From Sequoia sempervirens (lineage: Eukaryota; Streptophyta; Pinopsida; Cupressales; Cupressaceae), in NCBI GenBank assembly GCA_007258455.2, contig VDFB02270651.1:488168905-488232904 (forward strand): DNA of 64,000 nucleotides, read 5' to 3'. Under the pieces are notes generated by a model, which saw only the letters and a list, made by a program, of their open reading frames with translations, did not search any database and was not told the origin of the DNA. Below, piece by piece: positions 44,291-57,639 of this stretch (within the stretch, counting starts at the first letter, position 1; every line of letters starts with the position of its first letter). A program made the position numbers and the translations under genes.

Positions 44291-46364
44291 CCTATCGATG
44301 TAAATATGTTTATAGTACTTTTTTCTTGTTTTCCTTTTGTTTTTGTTGGCCGATCTTTTTTATTTATTCTATGGTTCAAGGCAGAAGAAAAAAAGTAACC
44401 CATTATTGCAAAGAGTAGGGAAAATAAATTCATAGCTCAAAGGATAAAGAATCAAACACCCACATATAGAATTTAATGGAACACATATATGTTGAAAAAG
44501 AAAAGATAACCCACATTCTATAATCCAAAAACAAATAAAACAAGATGATTATATAAAGCTATATTTTCATTATATATATATGCTTTAGCATTTACATTTC
44601 CAAAATGGCTCAAGGGCCATGCTTCTAAAGTATATAGCTATATTCTACTTCCTTTTCATATATTCTACGGTAAAGCCTTTTTTCAGGCATATATACAAAA
44701 AATGGAATGACTGATATGAGTTTTTTTTTAAAAAAAGAAAAAAATAAGGAGGTCTTCAATCCTCGGCATGAGTAGTAGCAATAAACGCATCAACAATAAT
44801 GCCTATAATTTCTTCGTCGATGAGGGAAACACCAGGAGTAGCAACATCATTCATGGGAGCAATGGCCTATGGGGGAGTGATAGGCATGAGTGACCCTTTG
44901 ATAGTGCTCATTCTATGAATGGAGGTGAAAACCACTTAGGAATGACAACCACAGTATGACCACATCCTCTTCAATGAATCTCTTGAGGTCGCTTGTGGTT
45001 GGAATTCCTCCACCAAATGCAACATTCACCACTACCTCTCTGAGGTTGTTCAAGTACTTCCTTGGAAAAAATTCTTTAACTAGACATAGAATCAATGGTT
45101 TGGGAATTGCAATATCAAGCATAGAGGTGACGAAGTGTGAGCACACATCAGTATTAACTCGATATTTATCCTCATATTCAAGGAAATCACGTCCCAAAAC
45201 CCATTTCATGGCTATGATAGCCAGCGAGTGTTTATTATTTGTTAAACGCCTAGTCGAAATCTTGGCTAAAAAATGTCATCTAAGACTTATGAGAAACTAA
45301 CCTAATTTGGGTATTCATGCTCGTAGGCACTCTACAAACTGCCAACATCTAGCCCATGAAAATTTATGCAACTCTAAGCCAATTTTCTATTACCAAGTAT
45401 GCTCAAATCACGAAGTGTGATTTTTCTACTACCTAGGTGCTTATTTATAGAAAAAGAGAGGAAATGCATGATAATTTTCTTACCATAAAGATGATACTAA
45501 TCAAGTATGAACTTGAAAGCCATGCTAGGGCTTGCTCGAATTTCTGACCTAGTTGTGTTTGCTCAGTACTAGTCACGTGCAAAACTAATAAGGGATAATT
45601 AATTAGTCTAAGCTAGTGGCGGTAATTGATGGTGTTATGCACAACCAAATGCTAAGACATCATTCTCCATGCATTTTACAAACTCCAATGCTGACATCAT
45701 ATCTTTTCAAGCACTAATCGTATATTTGGCTTAATCATTCCTTTCGGGATATTAATTTCCAACACATACAAATTCTTAAGCTGCTAGCAAACCATTGGCT
45801 CAAGTTCCAAAGAAATCATGTTGTACAACATGGTTGCTAATTGTAATTATGAATAATTGCCATTTCAAAATGGCAAGTGATTCATTTCACACAAGCCAAA
45901 AGGTTGGTGGTACATGGAAAATTAAATGCAAAAAAGGAAACTCTCATCTACCACCTTGAAAAAAAATAGCTTAGTGTTGCATGTGAAATGTTTAAGCACT
46001 TAAAAGGATTTTTCAAATATGCTACTGAGAGTGAATGAAATTTCTAGTGCACAACCAGAGCTAAGGTAAAATTGTAAAGAAGTTCAAGCTAACCAGAAGC
46101 TTCCCGCAAAGAAAAAATGGTAGAAAGTTCACAAAAGGAGGCACAGGGGGAGGCAATATGAAGCTTATTTAAAGCTATGTGAGTAGCACAAGCCATTAGT
46201 GTCTTTGAAAACATTTCTTATGCCACACCTAGTATTCCAAATAAGCCAAAATGGGAGAACACACAGGAACTAGAAAAACCTAAAAACCATAGAAATTGGG
46301 CCCTAATAAGGGAGGACAAGGATACTATTCATGATCCCAATCTTGAAAAGAACCCTAGAAGTCT
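44291..46364. other. Element E region between integrase and 3' ORF
   Basis: AT-rich on average, with little coding signal. A minus-strand open segment (44913-45300, overlapping an equally long plus-strand one) resembles part of the 19714-20031 ORF. It may be a remnant of a further ORF. The rest shows nothing I can name. Confidence 0.4.
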
Positions 46365-49300
46365 TTGAGGGAAATGGCCTATGAAAGGATGAAGGTATCC
46401 AAACACTCACAGTCAATGGCACATAAGATATGACTCAACGGACTCCCACAATATATGGTCCCATCTATGCACTATTGCTCGGAACTAGTTGATGCAGCCA
46501 CCAAACATTTCAACCCAATCACCAACACTATTGAGGGCCAAACTCTAAAGGTTAGTATTAGCCTGGGAGCTATCTGGAATATGTTGTGCATCCCTTATCA
46601 AAGTTCCAGAAAGGAAGAAATAGACACATCCACTCCTACAAAGGGGGAAAACATATGGAAGGGAATGCAGAAGGCTCTAGAATTTTATAACAAAGAAACC
46701 AAAGGATTGAGGCAGACCACCAGAAGCCACCAAAGATCCTAGCACAGTACAATGCTTTCAATGTAGACTTGTAAGAGGCCTTTTCAATGTTGGCATTTTT
46801 TTGTGTTCTGGACACTGACAAGGAAGTTCATGTGTTTCAGTTGGGCTCTAGATTCCAGTTTCATAGGCAATGCCCTTTCTTTTGCTATGATTTTGCAAAA
46901 TACCTCATTGAGGAGATGATAAGGAAAATAAAGCATTACCAAAATGAACAGAATTTCAGGTTTCCTTTCTTTCTTGCCCATATGTTTATGCCTCAAAACC
47001 TTGATTTCTTTGATAAGCATGTGAACTTGGCTATTTTTGACAAAAAGGGAAAAAGCAAGCTGGTTTCTATTTGGACTCCTCTCCTCTCTTCCACTTACTA
47101 CTATTATGCATTTTTTCATTATTTCTTGACTTTGATTTTGCAAGATTTGCAAGGAGAGGATGGTATTAACTGGATCACTAAGGAGCATATAGGGTATATG
47201 CAGAACTTCATTCCCATATGTGACTAGTTTTTCGAAGTAGATTTCACATTCATCGAGATGCAAGGCTTCACTGAGGAACCATTGCACCTTTTGACATGTG
47301 TTAAAAATTGAGTTCCATCCCTTGAAATGTTCTAGTAGGAATGCATTATTGATGTTACCTTCTGGGGAGGAAAACCCAAGAAGAAGGGATTTTTCACCTA
47401 TCTGATAAGCTTCAAAAAAGTGGTCATGAAAAAGAAGCAAATGCACCTGTTGTTGCAAGATAAGCTGGCTCATCTAGGGTTGGTAATGATTTATGACAAA
47501 TGGAGTTACAACCCTTTCAATGATCTACCATATGAGCATATCAAAGTAAGTCACAGTTCTCAACCTTACTAGGAAAAAGGGTGCAACCCATTGGAGGATG
47601 AAGATAAATTATCAGTTGACCTAATTCACATTCCCATAGAGGAAATGAAATCTCCATGGCATAAGTTCTACTTTGTTATGACGGATTATGATGAGAAGCA
47701 AAAAATGGGAGCCACCCTATTCAATAAGTTAATAAGAGAAGAAGAATGGAGTGTGGAAAGAATTAGAGCCTTTTGGGTGTATCACTAAGAGACAAAACAA
47801 CTTGATGCCCCTTATGGTAGTGTGAAGGATGATGAAAAGTTTCATAAGTTGTGGGATGATGAGCATATAGATTCTAACCCAAGCATTGGAAGGGGCAATG
47901 AATTTGATGAGGAATCCAAAGAGTAGGTAGAAGAAGAAGCTGAGAAATCAATGTCCTTCACTCAACAAAGGAGAAATTCCATAGGGAAGCCTACCTATGT
48001 CACTTCAAATGTGTTGTTTAATATATCAAGAGCCTCGTGGAAACTCACCTGGGCCTCAAAAACAACAAGAGTTCCCCAACAATAACAACTAGAGACTGTA
48101 GAGATGGGGGACTACCTACCCACTAAATGACAATACACAAAAACTATTATGGGAGAAGGTTCACAAGAACCCACCACAAGCCAGGTGCTTGTAGCAAGCC
48201 AAGAGTTTGAAGTAATTGAGGAGCCAACAAAAAGTGAAGAACTAACATCATCCAATCAATAGGTAACGTTCACTCCTTTTCTTACTTCTCAATATTTAGT
48301 ATCCTCTGCTATTTCTACAGTTCCCCTCACTACAACTGTTAGCCCTTCCTTTTCCACCTCTGCCATAATGGTAGTGGAGGGTTTCTCCCAATTCTCCCAG
48401 ATAGGGCCATTTATCTTAATGTTTCTATGAATCCTAATACCATCCATTGTTGCCTAATCTCTCCTCACCTCTCTTTCTACAAGCTCAACCACCATTGGTA
48501 CCCTTATTGCTACTACTACCTCGGGTCTGACCCACTATGCCTAGCAAATAGACTCTATAACTGCAACAACTAATGAGCCCTTCTGCTAGTTCACAAACCA
48601 AACTTTGGCATGTTCCTTATTTCTCTCCAACGACTATTACTCTCAAGAAGAAGAAAATGCTCGGGCCCACTACACTTACATTACCTTTTCCCTAGCTTCC
48701 GGTGCACCTTTTATAGGTGGGCTAGTTCAGTCACCAGACTAATTCATAGCCTAAGGAGAATCCAAAAAACAAGTGTGGGCTCTCATAATGAAAAAGAAAA
48801 AGGCTAAGGATGACAAGAAGCCAATGAAGCCAAAATTTTATATTGTTTACAATGAAACTCAGAGAACATTGAACTTTGCAGCAATGTATCCAAACATGGT
48901 CAAACCACAAGGGGAGATGATGTTAGAGGATTACAACATGTATGTAGTGGGACTTGATATGAATGTAGCCTAACCACAAGACAAGGTAGAGCTCATGGAG
49001 GAAACTTACCGGGTGGTGATTACTGGCTTCCTCTAGTCTAACTACCAGCTAAAGAAAAGGGAGAAGCAACTGAAGCTTGTGAAGGAAAGGGATAGTTTCA
49101 TATAGAAGAGGGAGAAATTGTTGGAAGCAGAAGTTGTGCACTTATCAGAGAAAGCGTAGGTAGTAGAGTTGGAGAAGAATAAAATCCAAGAGGAACTCAT
49201 GAAGTACCAATCCATTGATCCTACCCTAATCAATGAGTTTTAGATGAAGAGCCAAGAATATCAAAGTCAATTAGCCCTGGAAAAGCAGAATCTACAACAA

Positions 49301-50380
49301 AAGGATGAAGAGCTAGCATTTCAGTGTGCTCAACGTGAGCAAAAATTAGAACAAATGGATGTGTTATTTGAGGGCCAAAATGCCCAATTAGAAAAAGAGC
49401 TCCAAGAGACAAAGTCTTCTCTTGACATAGAGTTGGAAAACCATAGTCGGGCTTAGGAGAACTAGTCTAAAGAGCTAAGTCACATCCAAGAATAGCTTGC
49501 ATCCAAAAATAAGAGGATTGTGGAACTAACACAAGATGTTGGCTCAAAGTATGTAGAGATCACCCTTTTAAAGAGTGCTTCATAGGCCCTTGCTACCCAA
49601 CCGGACCTCATTCCAGTAGCTCAACAACTATATGTTTCATACTAGGAAAAGGCCAAGTCTTTCTGCCTGATGCTATAGCCAATGCTCCAATTCATGTTGT
49701 AGGAAACAAGTTTGAGTTGAGAGGTCTATGGATCCATTGAGTAGTTTCCAAAATTCATCATAGAAAGAGTTCCTAAGGAAAAAAGGCTACTAAATAACCT
49801 ATACATGGTATTAGATGAGGACCTAGCAACAACAGGGATCAAGGATCGGAAGGTTGCTACCATAATGGCAAATAAATTCATCATTGCCACTCAACCATCC
49901 TTCTGACCAATGCATGCATAGCTACTTTGGGCTAGACTATGGATAGCATGTGAGAAAGTTTCTCCTAGCTAACTAAAATGGGTGTACCTTCCTCATTCCT
50001 TGCAGATGAATCGGTGGTCTTGGTAGAGAAAATGGTGACAAAGATCGAAGAGAAGCAACAAGACACAACTACTTTTTAGAGCTTTAGCCAATCTCCCATT
50101 GTAGCAAATATTGAAGGAATCATTGATTTGGTTGTGTTGCTACTCTTCCAATTTGACTTTGGTGTTGGTTTACCTATGACACTACCTTATAAAGAAATGT
50201 TTGATCTAAGTAGAGTGTAAGAGAATTTGTGCTATATATCAAGACCATCCAAGGCTGAATGGTTACCTTTGTAGGCTACTCTTTCTAAGCTCTAATTCCA
50301 TCACATAATGGATGTGGGCTCTAGTTTACAAACTAGAGAAAATTTTGGGTTTCTCATTCCACATGTGAAATGCCCCTAGT
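46365..50380 (+). pseudogene. Large 3' ORF of element E: mobile-domain-like N-terminus, coiled-coil C-terminus
   Basis: From MAYERMKVSKHSQS (46375) a coding frame runs to about 46690 (ELVDAATKHFNPITN, SLGAIWNMLCIPYQ). After one frameshift it stays in a single frame from about 46690 to about 49900, broken only by stops. The N-terminal third (FHRQCPFFCYDFAKYLIEEM, NFRFPFFLAHMFMP) resembles plant mobile-domain/transposon proteins. The middle is acidic, then Ser/Thr-rich. The C-terminal third (about 49040-49590) is a heptad-like Gln/Glu/Lys-rich coiled coil. A last segment in another frame (49984-50380) has GVPSSFLADESVVL. It occupies the place of env-like ORFs in some plant retroelements, but I see no convincing signal peptide or membrane anchor. 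Confidence 0.65.
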
Positions 50381-50393
50381 AGTCACTAAAAGA

Positions 50394-51669
50394 TGTGAAT
50401 ATAAAATTCATCAAGCTGCTCCCTTTAGTTTTTTTTTTGCTAAGTATCAGCCCATGCCTCAAATAAATATCATTGACCTATTTTCATAAATGTCCACCAA
50501 CATCCACCATGTGTCTACTCCACACTTTCCAAAGGAATTCTTCCCTTTTCCATGCTTCCATGTGTCTTCACAATAGGCTATTTCTAATTGCTTCCCTTCA
50601 CTTTCTATTCGGGCCTCACCCATGTGCCATGTAGCCTCCATTCGCGTAAAGATTTGGTGGACCCCACAAGTGGTGTCTATAGTAAACATTGCTGCTATGT
50701 TTCTTCCTAGCGCAAGCCTTCAAGGACGGGGAGGAGGAATGAACCACAGACTGTGAAATGTTGCCACGTGTCTCTTTGGTAAGTACTTCTCGAAAGCAAA
50801 GTATGGAGTGAACTATGGACTGCAATAGGATTTTGCGTGTTGTAACTACCTTCATGGGGATGCGACATTTGTCTGCTCAGGATATTCTTGGATCACTTCA
50901 TCATTTGAAGGAGATGCATCTGGCTGAGAAGTGTCTACATGCCATGAACCAAATATTTTTCGTTGCAACAATTAGGGAAAATCATTGTTATAGCCATCAT
51001 TACCTATTACTGAATCTTTTCAGTTATTCCTCACTAGGTGGTGGGAATGATCACTATATATACTACTCTTTGCTTTTGAAGAGTGGTTCCATGAGTTTGA
51101 GAATTGCTGAAAATATAGAATTTTAGAAAGACACCAGGCCTTTTTATTGTTATTAGATTATTGCAAAAAGACTCATAGACTATGCCATTGTTTGGCCTTT
51201 CTATTTTTACTAAGCTATTTGATTAAATTTATACTTATACTATGCCATTATTTTTTGAATGGTTCATTTGTTTAACTTCTATAATTTTAATGCAAGTTTG
51301 TTGGTTTAGATCATGTCTTTTGACTCTTATTTTCAGTGAATGGGTGTAAAAATTATTTTGTCATTGAATGCATTGTTTATGCTTCAATATTTAATTTTTT
51401 TAATTCCAAGACATAGTAAATTGTTGAACGGGCCCTTAGATCATATCCAAAAGATAGATTTATCTTGTCTTTTATTTAAATTCTAGCACATCGCCTTAGT
51501 TATATCCTTTATTTTTATATCTACTTCCTTTTCCCATTCCAAAACCCCAATTATAGAAGAAGTCAGCTTCTTTAAAAACCTAGAGGGCACTCAGTTTAGC
51601 ACAATAGGTCCTCCCATAAACTGAGTTTCCCACAAAGGGTTGTTACATTGCCAAATTTTGCCATCAACA
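50394..51669 (+). repeat. 3' LTR of element E
   Basis: 1276 bp, with the TATATATA box at 51055-51062. It is preceded by a weak purine run, ACTAAAAGA. Substitutions and small indels relative to the 5' LTR show considerable age. Confidence 0.88.
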
Positions 51670-51674
51670 TTGCC

Positions 51675-54658
51675 ATTTTAGGTAATTTCACATGCATATC
51701 TTTGAGAATTCAAGTTTTCTCCAAAAACTTCCTAAAACTAAGGTAAGATGAGTTTCCAACTAACATCCTAAATTTGAAACATAACTTTAGAGCTATTAAC
51801 AAAAATGACTTTTTAAAAACTGGAAAAAAAACTAAATTACCATTTTGAGGGTCAGGATGAAAGTTTGAAGCCCTGAAAAAGTGTTGAAATTGGGGCCAAC
51901 TAACTCAAGGTCGGTTGGGAATCCACATGTCACCTCATAACACATCCTCCCATAAAATTTCACCCAAATGGACATCCGAGTCAAAATTTATGACCTTCAG
52001 AAGTCCCTGCTAGATCAAAACCCCTAAAATGAAGTCTAGGTGATTGGGCTCGATGAACCAATGGTGGATATGCAATATAGGGATGTCCTAAGATGCAATG
52101 TATGGATGATCTAAGTGATGATTGAAGGGTTGATTAGAATTGATGAAGGATCAATTTATTGGATGATTGGATGAGGGATATGATTGGATTGGATGGGATT
52201 GATTTGATGAGATGAAATGATTGTTAGGATTATATGACTGACTAAATAGGATGATGAAATAGATTCTAGACCAAGTTCAGAGTTTGAACTAGGTGACACA
52301 AGGTGTTGATTGATAAGATTAAAGGATAGATGGATGATTACAAAATTGAATCTACCTTGAGATGGAAGTAGATTGATTAGGCCAAAGATGATTACTAACT
52401 TAGGATGGATAATAATCCTAAGCAAATGTGATTGATAACAATCGGGTTCAAACACCTAAGATGACTTGAATAAACCTTGGAAACAAATTCTAGGGGATTT
52501 GGATTCATGATTTGATGGTGGATATGCACCTCTTGAGATGTCCTAGGATGCACCTATGTGATTTGGTCTAAGAAACAATGACTTTCAAAAAGTGTTGATG
52601 GATGGGAATGATGATGATGGGAAGATAGATGCAAGTCTATTCTAGGGTAGATTTACCTATTTGTGAAGGAAAATTCACCTATATGTAAAGGAAATTCACC
52701 CAAATTATGGCTGATACAAGGAATAGGTGAATTTTCCTTGAAAATTCACCCAACACTGAGCAAATTTGTCCAAATAGGGAGCAGGTTAGCCCAAACTTCA
52801 AAGGACCTAAGGAATAGGAAAATTTGTAAGACGAATTCGCCCAAAAAGAAAGTAGGTTCACCTAAACTCAAATGACACATGAAATAGGAAAATTTTCTCA
52901 ACAAATTCACCCAAACTTACAACAGGTTCGCCCAAACTCAGATGACACGAGAAATAGGCAAATTTGTTGGGAAAATTTTCCCAAACTGATAGAAAGTTTT
53001 CCCTAACTCAAAGAAACTGGTGGATTTAACTTTTGAGATCACCTAATGAGGATGACAACTTCACTTATTTCCTAAAAAATACATAAAAGAATAGATTCAC
53101 CTAAAAATGAGACCTCCTAATAGAAAAGTGGACTTGACTAATAGATAAACAGACTCACCTAATGAATAAATAGACTCGCTGAATAGACAAATGAACTTGA
53201 ATAACATATAAACAAACTCTCCTGATGGACAAATGGACTCTCCTAACCTTGGACTCAGAAAAATAAGGACTCAAATGGAAGATGAGATTAGTTGTTCACA
53301 GTACAAATTCACCCAAATTGATGGAAAATTTTCCCAAGAATGTGGAAAATTCAGCTATTCTCAAAGAATGGGTAAATTCAGGTTCACCCTTGAAGGTGGA
53401 AAATTCACCTATTCAATGAAAATGAGTGAATTTGATGGAGGATGATTGGCAAGATGACACAGACTAAAAATGGGATTGTCCCCGATGAGGGAAAATTTTC
53501 CTATTCCATGGAAAATGGGCAAATTCGATGGAAAATGACTAACAGAAACACCTAACAACTAGATGGACAAAGGAAAATTCTCCCAAATGGATGACTTGGA
53601 TCAGAATAGGATACATAATAGCTAACTATGGAAAAGGATGACAAGCATGAAAAATAGCAAATAGAAGGCTAGGCTGATTCAACTAAAAATAAAAGCATTG
53701 GTATCTCATGAAAAGACATGCCACGCAGCACAAACCTAAAATTAGTGATAAGGGTTTGCAAACATGGGCCTCTATCTAGGTTGAACAAGGCTATCTTGTG
53801 AGTCTCTGATATACACACGATATGTGGGGCACAACCATGAACACCATCCCATCACAAGCATGAATTAGGAGCCCTAGCAAGGTACTGGAAACTTACACCA
53901 ACTCTTCATGTATTATCTAGGTATCACCCTAGCCTCGATACTTCACTAGACACGACACAATTAGATTGAGGTACAAATTTTACTCTCCCCCCTTTATATA
54001 CCTTGCTGGTAACACATCGTTGGAATCGTCCCTTAGATGATGAAATCCCAAATAGGTCCCGCTAAAGGAATAAGATACTAGAAATTTTTGGTTGGTCCCC
54101 AGGCTCAGACATAGCTCATGGAGAGAGCTTAGACACACTAGCACCTCCTAGGTAGACTCAATTGGACTAGAGTGGACTGCAATTTCTCATCACCTAGGAT
54201 CACCAAATGGCACAAGGGGATTGGATACGTCAACAACCAATTCCAAGCACAACAAACAAATTAATTGACCCTCTAATTAATCTATGTGTTCCTAGCTAGT
54301 ATGAAAAACAACAAACAAAGTAATCTAAAGGACCTTGGACAGATCATTCTGTAGGAGAACGTTAGTAGTTTCAAACTGCCGATCTTGGAAAAACGAGAGA
54401 TAGTTGTACAAAATTTTAGTGAGAGGACACACTCACAAATAGATAGGTTAATGGACCAGTACCTAAAAATGAAACCAAAATGGAGTTATACATAGGAGAT
54501 TCAGGTCTCAGATTAACCTCGGATTTTCCTCTGTAAGTGGCAACTTCGTCTATCTGATTGTACAAATTCACTCCTATTAGGAGAAACTTTGGCTGTTCTC
54601 TAGAGAAAAATCACCTATTTATGATGGATGGGTAAATTTTACTTTAGTGAAAATTCAC
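51675..54658 (-). other. Leader of element F between elements E and D
   Basis: No supported ORF. From 52640 to 53580 the sequence is rich in short, partly inverted motifs, (A)AATTCACC and GGTGAATTTTCC, in irregular order. The same motifs resume after element D at 58470-58680, which shows that D sits inside this repeat. Confidence 0.5.
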
Positions 54659-54663
54659 CTATT

Positions 54664-55015
54664 TGTTAGAGTAATAAGTCATCTCACTTAATTAACTTAA
54701 TCATATTGGTTAATTAATTAAGTCACTTATTACTTTAGGTTTGCTTAAGCTAAGCTTAGGCACATTAATAATTAATTACTTATTTATTAATTATTAAGAG
54801 TGATCACTAGTGTTTTCCTTTTTAGTTTTCACTTTAGGGTTTCTTGATCTCCTTCATGAGGATTGATCTCATTGTAATTATAAGATTCTCTTAATGTATT
54901 TTTGCTTGATGCTTGCAAAACTTCTTCTTTGATTCTGAATATCTTTTGTATGTGATAGCTAATTGCATGCAGGTGATTCTTGAGGTTTGTGAGGTTAGGC
55001 TTCTCAACTTCTACA
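54664..55015 (+). repeat. 5' LTR of element D
   Basis: 352 bp. Contains TCTCACTTAATTAACTTAATC followed by TTAATTAATTAAGTCAC, a self-complementary AT segment, conserved in both LTRs. Confidence 0.93.
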
Positions 55016-55030
55016 TGGTATAAGAGCTCC
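55016..55030 (+). other. Primer-binding site of element D
   Basis: TGGTATAAGAGCTCC follows the LTR without a gap. It corresponds to the Copia consensus TGGTATCAGAGC (initiator Met tRNA) with one substitution in the first 12 bases. Confidence 0.82.
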
Positions 55031-56042
55031 AGACCTGTGGCTGCTTGTTCATCTTTTGAAGATATTTCCTCACAATGATTTTTTATGTGCAAGGGTTTCA
55101 AGCCAAGTTGTTTTTCTTTAGATCTGGGGGAGAACTATTTTTTGGGCATTTTTGGACAAAATAGACCTCACCATTGAGTTTGCAACACCCAAAAACCCCT
55201 ATTTTCATATAATTTTTGTCTATTTTGGATAGTCATCTAGAGAGGAAAAATTGTTTTACCCCAAGGCCGTACGGCTCTAGGGCATGCAGATAAAGGTCAA
55301 AAATTGAAAAAAAAAATATAAAAAAAAATATAAAAATTGTGGGTTATTCAATGCTCCTCGTTTAAACAAAGGTCACTACCCACTTGCCATTTGGTGGCCT
55401 CCGTTCCACCACTGACCACCAACCACTTGCCCCTCCAGTGCCTCTCTGCCCAGCTATAGCCCCTTGTGGGCTTATTTATTCTTAGCCATGGTCATGTGGG
55501 GATCGAGAGTCTATCCCCAACCCTTGTCGAACTCCTTAGCCCCTACAGTGGTCCTTTTAAAGACTAGGGGCTATTTGTTTTTAGCCCTTGAGGGCTACAA
55601 AAGGATTCTTGTGTTGTTTTGGAGCTGTTTTATGAAATTGTGCATAAATCGGGTGTACGATGTCCATTTTTCAAAAATGAGATATTATTGAAAAGCTAGT
55701 TTGATGCTCCATTTAGTGGTATAGGTGTGATCTAGTTTTTCTTTTTTTGATACTTTTCTGGCCGCTGAAATCTAAAATTGTTGCTTTCACTCTGGGAGGA
55801 ATAACTTTTGCATTTAGACTCCATTTTGCAAAAACAAATAGGCATCAGAAAGATGGTTTTGTCCTCTTCTTAGATATCAAACCTAATTTTTCAAGATTTT
55901 TTACCAAGCATCTTATTTTTTTTCAAAAATCTCATCCTTTCTTTTCTGAGTTATTTTCTTAGGAAATGTGCAATCAGGCCTTTTTTTTTAGATCAACGAG
56001 CATTGTTTTTTTCTTTGAGAGTATATACTATTGTTTTCTATC

Positions 56043-57639
56043 ATGGATTCTCATAATATTGCACCCCTTACTCCATTCAACTATTTTGGTTGAAAAAAAA
56101 AAAGGAGATTTATTTGAAGCATCAAGGGTTGTATAGGGTAACCATGGGTACATAAATTGAACCTATAGGTGCAACTAAAAAGAGAAAATGGTTTAATAGG
56201 TATGATGAAGCTTTAGGTATTTTTTGTTTGTATCTTTCTTTTGATCTTATTTTTCATGTTGAGTCTTGCACTACACCCCATGAGCTCTAGACTACTTTAG
56301 AGTCTCTATTTGGGAAGCAAGATACTATGAGAGGGTTTCCATTAGAGAATGAGATTATTGGCTTAAATCCTAGGAATTTTGATAGCATCCAGGAGTTTTG
56401 CACCAAACTTAAGTCTCTTAGATTGTAGTTGTCACAGTGTGGTGTTCAGAAGGAAGACTTTCAGTTGATATTGTCCATTCTTTCTAAGCTTGGACTAGAT
56501 TATTCAATTTTTGTATCTACCTTTTATGCCACTAGGGATGAACTTGGTACTAGATTTTCCATGCCTTATTTTGATGATTTTGCATCTTCTCTCACTCGAG
56601 AGCAGGCCAAGTTGGATAGCATGGGAAATTTGAAGCCCTCTTCATCACATGTACTTATTGCATCACAAGATCCTAGAGATCAGAAGGCTTCTAGAAGAAA
56701 AGGAAAGAAATAGAAACAAAAGGATTCCAAATCTCATGAGAAGCAAAAAGAGTCCTCATATTCATCCTCCTCTTCAAATGGGAAATCATCTAGGAAGGAG
56801 AGTGTCCATGTGCATATTACAAGAGGGAAGGACATGCAGAACATAGTTGCTACAAGAAGGACATTGATGAGCTGAAGCATCTTCTTCAAAAACATCGAAT
56901 TGATTTTCCTTCTAGGATGTTTGCATCATCTTCTTCCTCTCATTCTTCTTCTTTAGAGTAGCATGACAGGGACATATTTGGTTTACATACTTCATTATAT
57001 ATGAGGGCACATGCTCTCTATGCTACTTTAGGTCTTAGATTAGGGAGATGTCTTCTAGATTCAAGAGCATCTCATCATATGGCATCTTCATAGTATATGT
57101 TCACTTCCTTTAAGCCTTGCACTATGTTTCCTATTTTGATGGGAAACAATACTTACATGACTATTACAGGGAAGGGGTCTATTAGTTTTGGGGAAAACAC
57201 CTTTCAAGATGTCTTACATCTTCCTCACATGGAAAACAACCTCCTTTCCATATATCAAATCACACATCGAGGCAATGGGAGATCTGTGGAGTTCACACCT
57301 TATTTAGTTATCATCAAATACTTGGAGAGTAGAGCAGTTATTGCTACTGGGGTGGTGGATCACTCATCTCAGTTGTATTCCTTTGCATATTTTGCTACTG
57401 ATGGTGCTTCTATTCCTATAGCTATTCATCACACTACTAGTGTGAATCATCATTCAGAGGAGACATTTGGATTTTTGAACATTGGTGTTCTGACTTCATA
57501 TCCAGTTCTTGAGCCTTCCATTCCTTCTCCTCCACCTATTTTTATAGTTTTTGATACTTCTATGGCTATAGATGTGGTTTCTTCTGTTTTAGTGCAGCAG
57601 GCCATAGTTGATCATTCATCTTTGGAGGTTTCTATTTAG
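56043..57639 (+). pseudogene. Copia gag-protease remnant, element D
   Basis: Gag starts MDSHNIAPLTPFNYFG and shifts frame at a poly-A run (56093-56104). It continues with ESLFGKQDT, CTKLKSLRL and LGLDYSIFV, the usual Copia gag order, and shifts again near 56780. The zinc knuckle reads CAYYKREGHAEHSC (56809 onward): the second Cys is Tyr. The protease begins LLDSRASHHMASS (57052), with DSGAS changed to DSRAS, followed by GNNTYMTITGKGSISFGENT and VLHLPHMENNLLS. Then Ser/Pro-rich sequence leads to TAG at 57637. Integrase and reverse transcriptase are deleted. Confidence 0.82.

Larger units (their letters stand above)
28526..51669 (+). mobile_element. Ty3/Gypsy element E with LINE and SINE insertions
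   Basis: LTRs at 28526-29814 and 50394-51669 begin TGTGAATATAAAATTC and end CATCAACA. Flanking pentamers are TTTCC (28521-28525) and TTGCC (51670-51674), one mismatch. In order on the plus strand it carries a primer-site-like leader, gag, protease, RNase H, reverse transcriptase, RNase H, integrase and a large 3' ORF. A minus-strand LINE sits between leader and gag, and a SINE lies in the integrase 3' end. Without these it would be about 15 kb. Every ORF has stops, so this copy is inactive. Confidence 0.88.

Noticed and set aside
44956..45300. 114-codon plus-strand ORF
   Set aside because: Overlaps an open minus-strand frame over the same bases. Neither has recognised motifs, and it lies inside element E.
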